A stretch of 64,000 nucleotides of DNA, taken from assembly GCF_004366355.1 (NCBI RefSeq), contig NZ_SODV01000001.1, forward strand, positions 3,844,001-3,908,000. Reading direction: 5' to 3'. Below, in pieces: positions 22,940 through 32,153 of the stretch. Source of the stretch: Dinghuibacter silviterrae. GTDB taxonomy: Bacteria > Bacteroidota > Bacteroidia > Chitinophagales > Chitinophagaceae. Under the pieces are notes generated by a model. It had not been told where the DNA came from. It searched no databases and worked only from the letters and a program-made list of their open reading frames with translations. The stretch's first letter is position 1, and every line of letters begins with the position of its first letter. The position numbers and the translations under genes were made by a program.

Positions 22940-24964
22940 ATGAAAATCCAGGTATCCGCAACTCTACTTGCCTGCCTCTTTGCAAACAGCGTATTGGCGG
23001 GAAATACATTGGATAAGACCGGCAATCCGACGGCGACCGCGCTTGTCGCCTTTAGCGTGCGTCAGTTAAGTTCGGCGTATACGGGGTACGACCTCAAGGT
23101 GTGTCGCAGCCATGACAAGGCTACGGCCAATATCGGGTTTACGGGCGCCGGCGACCTGGATACGGCTACGATGAAGGCCTTTGTCGGCACGGACACCGGT
23201 TATGTGAGTGTATGGTACGACCAAAGCGGCAATGGTTACAACGCCACGCCGACCGCAGATTCCACCATGCCGTACATCATGGTGGGCGGCTCGATCAACA
23301 GGGACAACGGCTGGCCTTCCCTCTACACGTCCATGAGCGCATTTCTAAGCTACGGGCCCGTAAGCCAGTTAAACGGGACGTACCAGGTCACGCGCATGGA
23401 AGTTTGCAGGTCCCGCGACAATAGCAGCCTTTCCATATCAGAGGGGCTGGGTACCTACCAGCTGGATCTACAGCTATTCCCGGCAGCAATATGGGTACAG
23501 TTCGAAGACAACAATATCGTTGCCACGGGAACCGTAAGCAGTACACAGTCACTTATGTCGATCAATTCGGTGAGGAACAACGGAAATTCGCTGATGTATC
23601 TGAATACGGCATTGCTTGGGTCTACGACAGCCTCTATTTTGCCTTTCAGCGCACCCGTGATGGGCTTTGTCGGTGTCCGGTTTGACTACGCGGTAAGCCC
23701 TGCCGGGCAGGGCGCTTTTTCAGAAACCATTTTGTTTAACTCCGTACTGTCGGATGCGGACCGCCAGGCCATCAATTATAACGAGAACTGGTATTATTCA
23801 CTCGGGTTTGATCCCTGCAGCAGTACGGCGGCCGCCCTCTCCCCGAATAATGCGACAAGCAAAGCACTGTATGCCTGTACGCAGGATGGCCCATGGGCGT
23901 ATTATTATGATCCCGCCCACCCGTTGAACCTGCTGTTCGGTATCGCAAAAGACCCCGGTAGTACGGGGGCCAATGCCACGTTTGCGATCGATTCCATCGA
24001 CCTCACCGTTGCCCCCAATCCAGCCACGGCGGGTTATTCCGTCACATCCGGGACAAATGGCATTTTCGCCATGGGCCGCTACTGGAATGTATTCACTCAT
24101 ACGCCGCTGACCAGCCCCGTCGATGTGCGCTTCTTCTTCAACCCGACAGACACGACGGCCGCGCTCAATGCGGCGCTGGCGTTCAAAACGGGGTCTAACG
24201 TGGTGAGCAACCTCCAATGGTTTAAAACGGTGGGCGGTCCTTTTAACCAGGACAGCCTGACGGCAACCCCCGTCCCTTATATAAAGGGCCCGATCCTTCC
24301 GTTGACGCCCGTATATGGGACAAAAAATGGCGTTAACTACGCGGAGTTCGATGGCGTCCCCAGCTTTTCCGGGGGAACAGGGGTCTATATCGTGTCCGCT
24401 ACACCCATCACGCTGCCCATCGTCATCAATCCGTTTACCGCCGTACCGGCAAACCACGCTGTGCTGCTCAACTGGACAACCCAGTCGGAAAACAACAGCC
24501 TTCTTTTTGAGATCGATCGCAGTGCCGATGGCAAGACCTGGGCAGCCATAGGGGAGGTCAACGCGGCAGGGAATAGCGAGAATGCCACGTCCTACAGCTT
24601 CACCGATAGTAGCCCGCTCCAAAGCAATTACTACCGGTTAAAGCTGGTGTATAAAAACGGGCAGTATTTCTTTTCGGACGTCGTTGTGGCGGGTATCAAT
24701 ACGACTTCCCCCCAGGTGTACAAAATCGTTCCCAACCCGTTCAAAAACAACCTGGACATTACCGCCACCGTACCCAATGGCGGTCCGGTGGAGGTACGGC
24801 TTTTGGAGATCACCGGGGTCACTTTACTGCGCCAGGAATATACCGCGACAAAAGGGGGAAATGTGTTTACCCTGACCAATCTGAGCCGGTTGTCGCCGGG
24901 GATGTATATCGTACAGGTGATACAGGGCGGCGTTGTGGGGGTAGGGAAGGTGGTGAAGGAATAA
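22940..24964 (+). CDS. T9SS-sorted protein with arabinofuranosidase-B-like N-terminal domain
   Basis: The 674-residue protein begins with a signal peptide (MKIQVSATLLACLFANSVLAG). Residues 25-300 carry the motifs AFSVRQLSSAYTGYDLKVCRS, TGAGDLDTATMKAFVGTDTGYVSVWYDQSGNGYNA, and AFSETILFNSVLSDADRQAINYN, which match the concanavalin-like 'alpha-L-arabinofuranosidase B catalytic' family found in many secreted Bacteroidota proteins. In this family the domain often works as a glycan-binding lamin-like module, so catalysis is not assured. A middle domain follows, then a fibronectin-like segment (LLNWTTQSENNSLLFEIDRS) and a type A T9SS tail (IVPNPFKNNLDI ... LSPGMYIVQVIQGG ... KVVKE). The ATG at 22940 was chosen because it starts the signal peptide. 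It is divergent from the adhesin pair. Confidence 0.78.
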   Translation: MKIQVSATLLACLFANSVLAGNTLDKTGNPTATALVAFSVRQLSSAYTGYDLKVCRSHDKATANIGFTGAGDLDTATMKAFVGTDTGYVSVWYDQSGNGYNATPTADSTMPYIMVGGSINRDNGWPSLYTSMSAFLSYGPVSQLNGTYQVTRMEVCRSRDNSSLSISEGLGTYQLDLQLFPAAIWVQFEDNNIVATGTVSSTQSLMSINSVRNNGNSLMYLNTALLGSTTASILPFSAPVMGFVGVRFDYAVSPAGQGAFSETILFNSVLSDADRQAINYNENWYYSLGFDPCSSTAAALSPNNATSKALYACTQDGPWAYYYDPAHPLNLLFGIAKDPGSTGANATFAIDSIDLTVAPNPATAGYSVTSGTNGIFAMGRYWNVFTHTPLTSPVDVRFFFNPTDTTAALNAALAFKTGSNVVSNLQWFKTVGGPFNQDSLTATPVPYIKGPILPLTPVYGTKNGVNYAEFDGVPSFSGGTGVYIVSATPITLPIVINPFTAVPANHAVLLNWTTQSENNSLLFEIDRSADGKTWAAIGEVNAAGNSENATSYSFTDSSPLQSNYYRLKLVYKNGQYFFSDVVVAGINTTSPQVYKIVPNPFKNNLDITATVPNGGPVEVRLLEITGVTLLRQEYTATKGGNVFTLTNLSRLSPGMYIVQVIQGGVVGVGKVVKE

Positions 24965-26011
24965 TTACCGTATCGTAATCTTCCGGACCTTATTCCCTCC
25001 ATTCGTCCCATAATTAAACGTCGTCATATACAGCACTCCGCGGTCATCGATACAAAGGCCCTGCGGCCCGTTGAAACTGGCGTTTAGCCCGATCCCATCG
25101 ACGTCCTCCGCTGCACCGCTTCCCGCAATGGTGAAGACCTTCCCGCTGCACGCCTCGATCATCCGGAGGTTGTTGTTGAAGTGATCCGCTTCGTAGATGT
25201 TCCCAAACGCATCCCGTGCGATCTCCCATCCCTTGAAGGCCGTGTCCAGGTAAATCTCTTTTTGTACGTCACCGGGTGTTATCCTGTAGATGCCGTAGGC
25301 TGCGACATAGAGGTTGCCGTCCCTGTCAAAGGTGAGGTTACGAGGGGTGAGGATATTGTTGCCAAAAAGCGTCTGGTTGTTACCGTTAGTGTCCAGGCGG
25401 GTCACAGTGCCATAGTTGTTGTTGGACATATAGAGAAAGCCATCGGGACCCACAGCGATACCCGTGGTGGGCATCGTACCGTTGTATATCAGCGTAAAGC
25501 TGTTGTCCGGCTGGACCTTGACCAGGTGTACGTTGAAGTCCGTGACGTACAGGTTGTGTGTCTTCCGGTCCAAAGCGATATTATAGGGAGAATAAAATGG
25601 CAACGTGTCCGGAATGGTGATCTGCGAAACGGTCGCAGAAGAGGCGGTGTATTTCCGCAAAAGACGGTTATAGTTGTCTGCGATATAAAGGTCGCCGTTG
25701 GCGTCGGTCGTGATGCCCCAGGGGCAGTAAAAAGAGGAGGACAGCGCGGGTCCATTATCGCTCCCCACCGCGCCGGTGCCGGCGATGGTGGATACGGTGA
25801 CCACATATTGGTAATTGACCTGCGGGCCCTGGAAGGTATCGTTGCCGAAAGACAACACGATGTTCCCCGAGCCGGCCATGGGAGGAACGACCGCCCGGAC
25901 GCTGTCAGAACAGGCGGCGATGATCTTGAACGGCTGTCCGTTGAGCGTCACAAAAAAAGCTTCGCCCGTGCCGCATCGGTTATGGGCCAATATCCGCATC
26001 TGTTGGCGCAT
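24965..26011 (-). pseudogene. NHL-repeat protein, 5'-truncated (signal peptide and start of TIG domain missing)
   Basis: The 348-residue frame has six NHL-type beta-propeller repeats (for example GPALSSSFYCPWGITTDANGDLYIADNYN, and GLNASFNGPQGLCIDDRGVLYMTT at the C-terminus). Full-length Bacteroidota relatives have a lipoprotein signal, a complete TIG domain, then the NHL propeller. Here the frame opens with MRQQMRILAHNRCGTGEAFFVTLNG, which enters a TIG domain in its middle. An in-frame stop lies four codons upstream of the ATG, and the divergent beta-barrel gene begins 76 bp away, so there is no room for the missing part. It is either a decayed gene or a cytoplasmic fragment. The stop codon abuts that of the T9SS gene. 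Confidence 0.6.
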
Positions 26012-26032
26012 GCGTGCACTTGTTTAATGATG

Positions 26033-26063
26033 TTTCGACGGAGGAGACTATTCCCTATCTTGC
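26033..26063 (+). promoter_or_regulatory. Likely promoter of the beta-barrel gene
   Basis: TTTC and TATCTTGC lie 19 bases apart, as in the Bacteroidota promoter consensus, although the last bases of the -7 box deviate (TTGC for TTTG). The inferred start leaves a leader of about 18 nucleotides. Confidence 0.4.
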
Positions 26064-26087
26064 GGGCCACCAATCTTACCTCACCCT

Positions 26088-26690
26088 ATGCGTCTTCCTT
26101 TTGCCCTCCTTGTCTGTACCCTGATGCATACAGTCGTTCGCGCACAGGTCTTTATGGGCGGGGGATATGGCACCTTCAACGTTCCCGGGGCCAGCGAAAA
26201 ATTCAGAGGTTTCGGCCCCACGTTCAGATGTGAATATATTGAAAAGAACGAGAGGATCAGCCTGTACCTGGATGCCTCCTATTTCGAAAAAACCATGTCA
26301 CAAGGAACAACCGAAGTGTACGACCGCAATGGCGTTCCGCAAGGCCAGGCTTCGGTAAACACCAGGTTTTCCTATGTCTATAATGTGATAGGGTCCAAAA
26401 TACTGCTGGTGACAACTGCCGACGAGAAAAAGATCAACCCTTATGTCGGCGGCGGGTTCGATTTTATATATGCGCAGCAGCGGACCTCTTACCAGCCCTC
26501 CTATGACGCCGGTAGCGGTGCCCATGGTTCGATGCTTTATGGCCTTCAATTGAATACCGGCATACAATACTGTATTCAACCCGTCATCATCGAATTGAGG
26601 GGGAACCTGGACTTTGTTTTTAAGCCCCTGGTGGACGATAATTCCAACATTTTGACCAACCTCCGTTTGTCCGCAATGATACCCTTATGA
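26088..26690 (+). CDS. Small outer membrane beta-barrel protein
   Basis: This 200-residue protein starts with a signal peptide (MRLPFALLVCTLMHTVVRAQ). It continues with alternating strands typical of an 8-stranded outer membrane barrel: VFMGGGYGTFNV, ISLYLDASYFEK, YNVIGSKILL, NPYVGGGFDFIY, LYGLQLNTGIQY, VIIELRGNLDFVF and LRLSAMIPL as last strand. These match outer membrane proteins with a PF13568/OmpA-barrel-like fold. Its stop codon overlaps the ATG of the following lipoprotein gene (ATGA), so the two are co-translated. The substrate or partner is unknown. Confidence 0.75.
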   Translation: MRLPFALLVCTLMHTVVRAQVFMGGGYGTFNVPGASEKFRGFGPTFRCEYIEKNERISLYLDASYFEKTMSQGTTEVYDRNGVPQGQASVNTRFSYVYNVIGSKILLVTTADEKKINPYVGGGFDFIYAQQRTSYQPSYDAGSGAHGSMLYGLQLNTGIQYCIQPVIIELRGNLDFVFKPLVDDNSNILTNLRLSAMIPL

Positions 26691-27445
26691 AAAAGTTGTA
26701 TTTCCTTTTTATCGCCACGCTTTGCTTTGGCTGCCAGAAGTCAAAGGAGGGCACCGGCTGTCCTGCCGGATTAAGACTCACCCCCAACGATTCGACGCCC
26801 GTGGTGGGGGATACAGTTGTTATTTATGCCAACCATCTGAACATGGATTACAATTGGTCCGGCCCTGACAATTTCTTTTATCAATCCTATACCGGTTCGA
26901 ACGGTATCACCCTGGCCGGGATTCAGCTTAAACAAAGCGGGTGGTACTACTGTACAGCTTCCGAGGTGGATTGCCCGGCAGTTACGGATAGCGTGTACAT
27001 ACGCGTCAAGTATGCCCAGGGAACCCCCTCCTGCAGCCTGACAAACAACCAGGTGACGTCTACGACGGGGATTCCGGATTTTAGCGCGGTCACGGTTACA
27101 AAAACGTATGATCTCTCGTACAATGCGATTGTTTTGCACGCCTTTCAGGCAGTGGGGGCCCCGGAATATGACTTTGTTTTCAATTCTTACAACGGTAATA
27201 CGGAGCCACAGGATGGCATTTATTATACCACGTCTATTCCCAGTTTTGAACCGGATCAGGATGCAGACGTGATCAACATGGCCTGTAACTTCGACGGGTT
27301 CTATTATTTTCAAAGCAACCCCGGGCAAAAAGTATACGTGTCCCATGTGAATGGGAAATTGCGCATCTCCTTCTGCAGTATAGAGGCGGGCGACACGGAC
27401 AGTGGTGTCAGCGGCCAGTTTACCGGTGAGTTGACGGAACAGTAA
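26687..27445 (+). CDS. Exported lipoprotein with an Ig-like domain
   Basis: The product has 252 residues with a lipoprotein signal ending in LCFGC. Residues 30-105 form an Ig/PKD-like sandwich (VVGDTVVIYANHLNMDYNWSGPDNF, QLKQSGWYYCTASEVDC), resembling domains that occur in T9SS-associated surface proteins. The C-terminal half (110-250) is another beta-rich region with FVFNSYNGNTEPQDGIYY and NGKLRISFCS. I recognise no enzyme motif. It is translationally coupled to the barrel protein before it, so the pair may form an envelope complex. It overlaps the end of the convergent glycosyltransferase gene by 26 bp. Confidence 0.7.
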   Translation: MKKLYFLFIATLCFGCQKSKEGTGCPAGLRLTPNDSTPVVGDTVVIYANHLNMDYNWSGPDNFFYQSYTGSNGITLAGIQLKQSGWYYCTASEVDCPAVTDSVYIRVKYAQGTPSCSLTNNQVTSTTGIPDFSAVTVTKTYDLSYNAIVLHAFQAVGAPEYDFVFNSYNGNTEPQDGIYYTTSIPSFEPDQDADVINMACNFDGFYYFQSNPGQKVYVSHVNGKLRISFCSIEAGDTDSGVSGQFTGELTEQ

Positions 27446-28676
27446 AAACCCTTTCTATGGCGTCGGCAGCGCTCGCAGGACCGTCCTCTTGCCGGACCAT
27501 GTCCCCGACAGCGGCAGCCCGTGAAAAGTATACCGGGTTATTTAAAAGAGCGGTTAGCGCTTTCTGCATTTTTTGCACCGTAAGATGCTGTTTGTAGATC
27601 AACTGCCCCATACCCAGGCGTTTCACCCGGGCCGCATTATCGGGCTGGTCGTGGCTAAAGGGGATCCCCAACATCGGTTTCCCGGCGCGCAACACCTGGC
27701 CTACGGTCCCTATGCCGCTTTGATTGACGATGAGGGCAGCCTTTGGGAAGACCTGGCCATAAGGCAAATACGGGGTGGCAAAGATGTTTGTGTCTTTAAA
27801 AACAGCACCGTCTCCGACCAGGAGGATCCCTCTTCGTTTCATACGATGAAGCACTTCCACACAGATCTCATAGAAGTTTCCGGCAGCAACAACGGCGGCG
27901 GACCCCAGCGTAAAAAGGATAGGCGCCTCTCCCGCCGATAAAAAATCCCGCAACGACGGGTCGTGGACCTCCGGCTCATCGTAAAAACAAAAACCGGTAA
28001 TAAGGTTATTGGACGGCCAGTCCTTTTGCTTTTGTGCAAAAATGGAAGAAAAAAGGGAAAGCGTCCGAAAGGGCGAATGGAGTTGATAAAAAATAGGGTC
28101 TTTCCCTTTGGGAAGCCCCAGGCTGGCCCGAAGATGATACACGGGTGCGCTCCAGCTCCTGACCATCTGCTTCGTCAAACGGATAAACAGGGAATTGATC
28201 AACCGGCCTTTTTCCGGCAGGTTCGCCAGCATGGGAGAAACGGAGATTACCGACGGATCATAGGCCGACCAATAGGCATTGGGCGACAACACACAGGATA
28301 CCCAGGGCATCTTTAGTTTTTCGGCCACGATGGGCCCCGCAAAGCTGATCGAGTGGTTAACCAGGAGGTCGGCGGTCACACAGGCTGCAAACAGGTCTTC
28401 GTACGTCTGCTGTATATATGGATAAATCAGCTCCCGCATCACGACCTCCGGTCCTTTTACAAGGTCCATGGCCCTTTTGGCAAGCGCTACATCCATAAAG
28501 CTGATGGAGGGCCGTACCGGGTGAAAGTGCAAACCGGCGCCGGATACTTTGCCCTCATGGATGTCGCTGGTGGCAATGGTGACCTGGTGACCCCTGCGTG
28601 TCAGCTCCACGCCAAGCGCCAGGTAGGGATGCAGGTCTCCCAGTGAGCCAAAAGTACTGATGACGATTTTCTTCAA
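27420..28676 (-). CDS. Glycosyltransferase, UDP-glucuronosyl/macrolide (MGT) type
   Basis: This 418-residue GT1-family enzyme has the MGT layout. The N-terminal domain starts with IVISTFGSLGDLHPYLALGVELTRRGHQVTIAT, and the C-terminal nucleotide-sugar site is VGQVLRAGKPMLGIPFSHDQPDNAARV, which holds the H-x7-D/Q motif. Members transfer glucose or another sugar to small hydrophobic acceptors such as carotenoids, macrolides or flavonoids. It is the last gene of a tight operon with a methyltransferase-like protein and a P450, so the acceptor is probably a lipid or other small molecule that those enzymes have modified. The four-base overlap with the upstream gene supports co-translation. Confidence 0.85.
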   Translation of the reverse strand: MKKIVISTFGSLGDLHPYLALGVELTRRGHQVTIATSDIHEGKVSGAGLHFHPVRPSISFMDVALAKRAMDLVKGPEVVMRELIYPYIQQTYEDLFAACVTADLLVNHSISFAGPIVAEKLKMPWVSCVLSPNAYWSAYDPSVISVSPMLANLPEKGRLINSLFIRLTKQMVRSWSAPVYHLRASLGLPKGKDPIFYQLHSPFRTLSLFSSIFAQKQKDWPSNNLITGFCFYDEPEVHDPSLRDFLSAGEAPILFTLGSAAVVAAGNFYEICVEVLHRMKRRGILLVGDGAVFKDTNIFATPYLPYGQVFPKAALIVNQSGIGTVGQVLRAGKPMLGIPFSHDQPDNAARVKRLGMGQLIYKQHLTVQKMQKALTALLNNPVYFSRAAAVGDMVRQEDGPASAADAIERVFTVPSTHR

Positions 28677-29410
28677 GAAAACAGCTTATTGAGGTTTGGG
28701 AAAAAAGCATTGGTCTGACGAAGATATTCTTTATACGGATGTCCCCATATCCTGCAAAGGCGGGTGTCTTCCAGGTAAGCATAGACCGGGAGGATCAGGC
28801 AGTTGATCACGCCCAGCAGGATAATATAGCGGTTTTCCGCCAGCATCGCCGAGCCCAAAGAGGCAAATATCGCCCCGGAAAACAAGGGGTGGCGGACGTA
28901 GGAATAGATACCGCTGGTCTTAAATATACTGTTTTGATGGATATGTATGAATTCATCAATAAACCCCGCCCTAGAAAGACCGATGACCTGGAAACCTGCC
29001 AGCATAATACCCAGCCCGAGGAAGATCAGGGCGCCGCCCCCAAAGAACCGGAGAAAATGGAAAATAAAAGAACCGGAAACGAGGCAATAGTAGAAAGGAC
29101 GCAACATCTGGGAGACCCCGAACGCCACGCCCCAGATGATGTCCCTGTAAAAGGCATGTTTGTAGGGGTTGACCTTGCTTTTCATATACCGGAGCCGGTT
29201 CCTGGCGAAAAAAATGCCGTGCCAGACAAACCAGGCAAGCCAGAAGAGGAGCTGCTCGACGGCCAGCGAGCTTTCATACTTTCCCAGGAACAGGTTGGGG
29301 ATGGACGGCAAAATCAGGCAGATCAGGATGGCAAGCGACATAAGGACCCAGACCAGGAGTTTGTTTTTCAGACAAACCCTTTTCTCAATGTGGTTTAGAA
29401 GCTGATTCAT
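28673..29410 (-). CDS. Isoprenylcysteine methyltransferase-like membrane protein (ICMT/NnrU family)
   Basis: The 245-residue product has about five membrane helices and the C-terminal signature of the phospholipid/isoprenylcysteine methyltransferase family: GIYSYVRHPLFSGAIFASLG and, 35 residues later, EDTRLCRIWGHPYKEYLRQT, where RHP and the E-x-x-L-x-x-x-x-G-x-x-Y-x-x-Y-x-x-x-T pattern form the AdoMet site. In bacteria this family methylates small lipids, carotenoids or unknown membrane substrates. It lies between the P450 (4-bp gap) and the glycosyltransferase (overlap), so all three probably act on one hydrophobic compound. Confidence 0.8.
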   Translation of the reverse strand: MNQLLNHIEKRVCLKNKLLVWVLMSLAILICLILPSIPNLFLGKYESSLAVEQLLFWLAWFVWHGIFFARNRLRYMKSKVNPYKHAFYRDIIWGVAFGVSQMLRPFYYCLVSGSFIFHFLRFFGGGALIFLGLGIMLAGFQVIGLSRAGFIDEFIHIHQNSIFKTSGIYSYVRHPLFSGAIFASLGSAMLAENRYIILLGVINCLILPVYAYLEDTRLCRIWGHPYKEYLRQTNAFFPNLNKLFS

Positions 29411-29414
29411 GGCT

Positions 29415-30722
29415 TTATAGGTTATTTCTTTTGAACAGACGCAACCGGATGTTTTGATTGGAGGTAAGCGTGATCAGGGGGTGCGGATAGACGGTTGTAT
29501 TGACCACCGAAAAATCATACGCCAAAAGAAAGGCGGTGAGGATGACTTTGATTTCCAAAAAGGCAAAGGCAGCGCCAATACACATCCTGGGGCCGATGCC
29601 AAAGGGGATGAACGGCATTTTGGAAGCATCAACGCCCTCAAACCGGGACGGATCGAAGGTGTCCGCCTCCGCCCAATATTTGGGATTGCGGTGCAGGCCC
29701 CAGACGTTGATGACGATGTCGGTATTTTTCGGGACATAGTATTCCCCCAGCCAATCCTCATCAACCGACTTACGCCCAAAGACATAAGCCGGTGGATAAA
29801 GCCGCATGCTTTCGTTCACCACGCAGTCCAGAAAAGTCAGCTTTTTCAACCCTTCGTAGGTGATGTTTTCGGGGCGCCCGATCCCGGCGTTTATTTCTTC
29901 ATAGAGTTTTTGTTTGATATTTTCATGTTGCGAAAGGAGATAGAAAGTCCAGGTCAGCGCCAGCATCGTGGTTTCGTGCCCCACCAGCAGCAGCGTCATG
30001 ACCTCGTCCTTTATTTGCTTGTTGTCGGTCATGCCGGCGCTAAGGAGGAGGGCCAGCATGTTGATCCTTTCCGTGTCTGTCTTGTGCCGTTCGATAATGT
30101 TGGTGACGATACTGTCCAGGGTATCCATGGATCGCTTGAACTTTCGCAGGAAGACGGTGTTTGTCAGCCATTCCGGGTACCGGCTCAATGGAAGCTTTAA
30201 CAAGACGCTACCGGTGCGTTGGCACTTGATCAGCTCTTCCCTGATGACGCCAATGGTTTGTTCTGTGTCTTCCGCGCCGATCAGCGACTTCCCTACGATA
30301 TTCAAGGTCAGCTTGCCCATCTCGTCCGTAATGTCTACTTCCTCGCGGATAGTATGGACAAACTTCAACGCCTCGGAGATCATGATCTCCATGGAATGGA
30401 CAATGCTTTTTTGGTGAAACAGCGGCTGGATCATCCTTCTTTGTTTGAGCCAGGGCTCACCGTCGCTGGTAAACAGGCCGTTCCCCAAAAGGATCAGAAA
30501 ACTATACTTGTCGTTTTTTACATAATTCCGGTTGTTGTCTTGCAACACATGTTTGATCAGGTCGATGTCATGAAGGACGTAGGCCGAGAATTTGAACAAC
30601 CCGGAACGAAAGATGGCGTCATGCTTCAGCATGTTGGCCGTAAAGAAGTCGATCGGGTCAAAAAGAGAGCCGACAGCACTCCTGAACGTTGCTTTGGGAG
30701 GAAGGACGTTTGCAGATGTCAC
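29415..30722 (-). CDS. Cytochrome P450
   Basis: This 435-residue P450 has all the standard motifs: the C-helix WLKQRRMIQP, the I-helix oxygen-binding LLLVGHETT, the K-helix ExxR as ESMRLYPP, the PERF-like segment FDPSRFEG, and the haem loop PFGIGPRMCIG with the Cys ligand. There is no membrane anchor, so it is a soluble enzyme. It leads the operon with the ICMT-like protein and the glycosyltransferase. Related Bacteroidota P450s are linked to carotenoid or fatty-acid hydroxylation; the substrate here is unknown. The redox partner is not encoded nearby. Confidence 0.92.
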   Translation of the reverse strand: MTSANVLPPKATFRSAVGSLFDPIDFFTANMLKHDAIFRSGLFKFSAYVLHDIDLIKHVLQDNNRNYVKNDKYSFLILLGNGLFTSDGEPWLKQRRMIQPLFHQKSIVHSMEIMISEALKFVHTIREEVDITDEMGKLTLNIVGKSLIGAEDTEQTIGVIREELIKCQRTGSVLLKLPLSRYPEWLTNTVFLRKFKRSMDTLDSIVTNIIERHKTDTERINMLALLLSAGMTDNKQIKDEVMTLLLVGHETTMLALTWTFYLLSQHENIKQKLYEEINAGIGRPENITYEGLKKLTFLDCVVNESMRLYPPAYVFGRKSVDEDWLGEYYVPKNTDIVINVWGLHRNPKYWAEADTFDPSRFEGVDASKMPFIPFGIGPRMCIGAAFAFLEIKVILTAFLLAYDFSVVNTTVYPHPLITLTSNQNIRLRLFKRNNL

Positions 30723-30928
30723 AATAAGTGGGAATGTATGTTGAATATAAACGTATTCCTCACGTCTGGCAAGCTCTGAAGGCGTTTTTTGTGCATAAAT
30801 GCAGTTGTTGCCGGACGTATTGCAGTTATCGATGGAAGAGGGCAGATGTATAATACCGACTCCTTACTTCAGCAAATTGAGTAGTTTGGCGGGCGCCCCC
30901 TTCTTTTTCCCTCCTCAATAATATCTTT

Positions 30929-32140
30929 ATGAAAATCAATCTTTTATGCTCAGGCATCGTTCTGTTGTTGCTTATGACGACAGGTTGTAAAAAAGACCCC
31001 GTTTCTTCTTTGTCTTTAAAAACCGGGGCGCGGGCGGGATCACCCGGGCCCTTAAACCAGCCCAGTTTTTTATTGCCCTACGAGACCGGTAGGGTAGTCG
31101 CGTATGACCAAAATGATGGGAAGGGTTTGAGCTGTCTGCTGAGCTATGACGATGGCACGGGTGTGGTGGAGCTGAGCCAGGTGACCGGAGGTACCATCAA
31201 CAATTTATGGAGCTCCCAGGGAGTGCTTCTGGACAATGGCGGCGTTTATACCCTTAACCAGGGAGGGCCGCCCGTCACGGATTATTATAATGAGATAGGC
31301 GGGGTTCATATTCTCCCTTATGATGCTACGGGATCGGGACATCCCAACTGGCTGTTGCTTTATATCCCGGGAGAGAGTTTTGCGGCCCTGCTGGCGCCCA
31401 CTGCTACACCGGGGATATGGCACCAATACTGGTACTCCACTTCCCCTGGCATTGGTGGGTATGACCTGGCCGGTCTGACGGACAAGATCATTCCCTTCGA
31501 AATAGGCGGGTCCGGACCAAAAACCGGTCTGATCTGTTACCGGCCCGGCAACGGGTTCTGCTGGGTGATTCAAAACCAGGGTACTGCCCAGAGTCCCACC
31601 TGGGTCGGCGTGGTCAAAGGTTCTTCTGGGATTGGCGGGTTCGACCTGAAGGGAACTTCCGACCAGATCATCACCTTTGACACGAACCCGGCTGCGGGGA
31701 ATGAAGGCCTGGTTTGTTTTCGTCCCGGCTATGGCTATATCTGGATCCTGAACCACAACAGCAACAGCACCACGTTCACTGCTGTATATACAACCCACAG
31801 CGGCTTTGGAGACTTCACCGGTACGCACCAGGGGGACCGGATCATTGCTTATGATCCCGGCGGTTCGGGTCTGCAGGATCACCTGCTTTGTTATAGCCCG
31901 GGCAATCCCGGTCTTACGGTGGTCAATTATTACAGTACGGGAGGCGCGATCGGTTCCTCCTTTGGTTATCCCATGAACGCCAATCCTTATCCCGGGGGTG
32001 GCATCGGTGATCACCTGATCAGTTTTCAGGGGAATGGTCCTTCCTGGGGGTTGAGTACCCTCATCGGTTACCAGAACGGGACGAGTCTGGCGCAGATCTA
32101 TGACCTGAACGGATCAAACAGCTATACACGCGTTTATTAA
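30929..32140 (+). CDS. YRPG-repeat lipoprotein (copy 1)
   Basis: This 403-residue lipoprotein has a signal ending in TTGC (Cys20) and six or more internal repeats of roughly 50 residues with consensus GIGGYDL.G..D.II.FD.GG.G...GL.CYRPG.GF.WVI.N. Clear copies include IGGYDLAGLTDKIIPFEIG...LICYRPGNGFCWVI and IGGFDLKGTSDQIITFDTN...LVCFRPGYGYIWIL. The regular repeat of a Gly-Asp turn with a YRPG strand suggests a beta-propeller. I have no confident family; similar repeats occur in predicted lectin-like propellers, so glycan binding is a guess. It is the first of a tandem pair with copy 2, 13 bp later, and a third copy lies before the SusC gene. Confidence 0.75.
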   Translation: MKINLLCSGIVLLLLMTTGCKKDPVSSLSLKTGARAGSPGPLNQPSFLLPYETGRVVAYDQNDGKGLSCLLSYDDGTGVVELSQVTGGTINNLWSSQGVLLDNGGVYTLNQGGPPVTDYYNEIGGVHILPYDATGSGHPNWLLLYIPGESFAALLAPTATPGIWHQYWYSTSPGIGGYDLAGLTDKIIPFEIGGSGPKTGLICYRPGNGFCWVIQNQGTAQSPTWVGVVKGSSGIGGFDLKGTSDQIITFDTNPAAGNEGLVCFRPGYGYIWILNHNSNSTTFTAVYTTHSGFGDFTGTHQGDRIIAYDPGGSGLQDHLLCYSPGNPGLTVVNYYSTGGAIGSSFGYPMNANPYPGGGIGDHLISFQGNGPSWGLSTLIGYQNGTSLAQIYDLNGSNSYTRVY

Positions 32141-32153
32141 TAAAACCTTTCTT

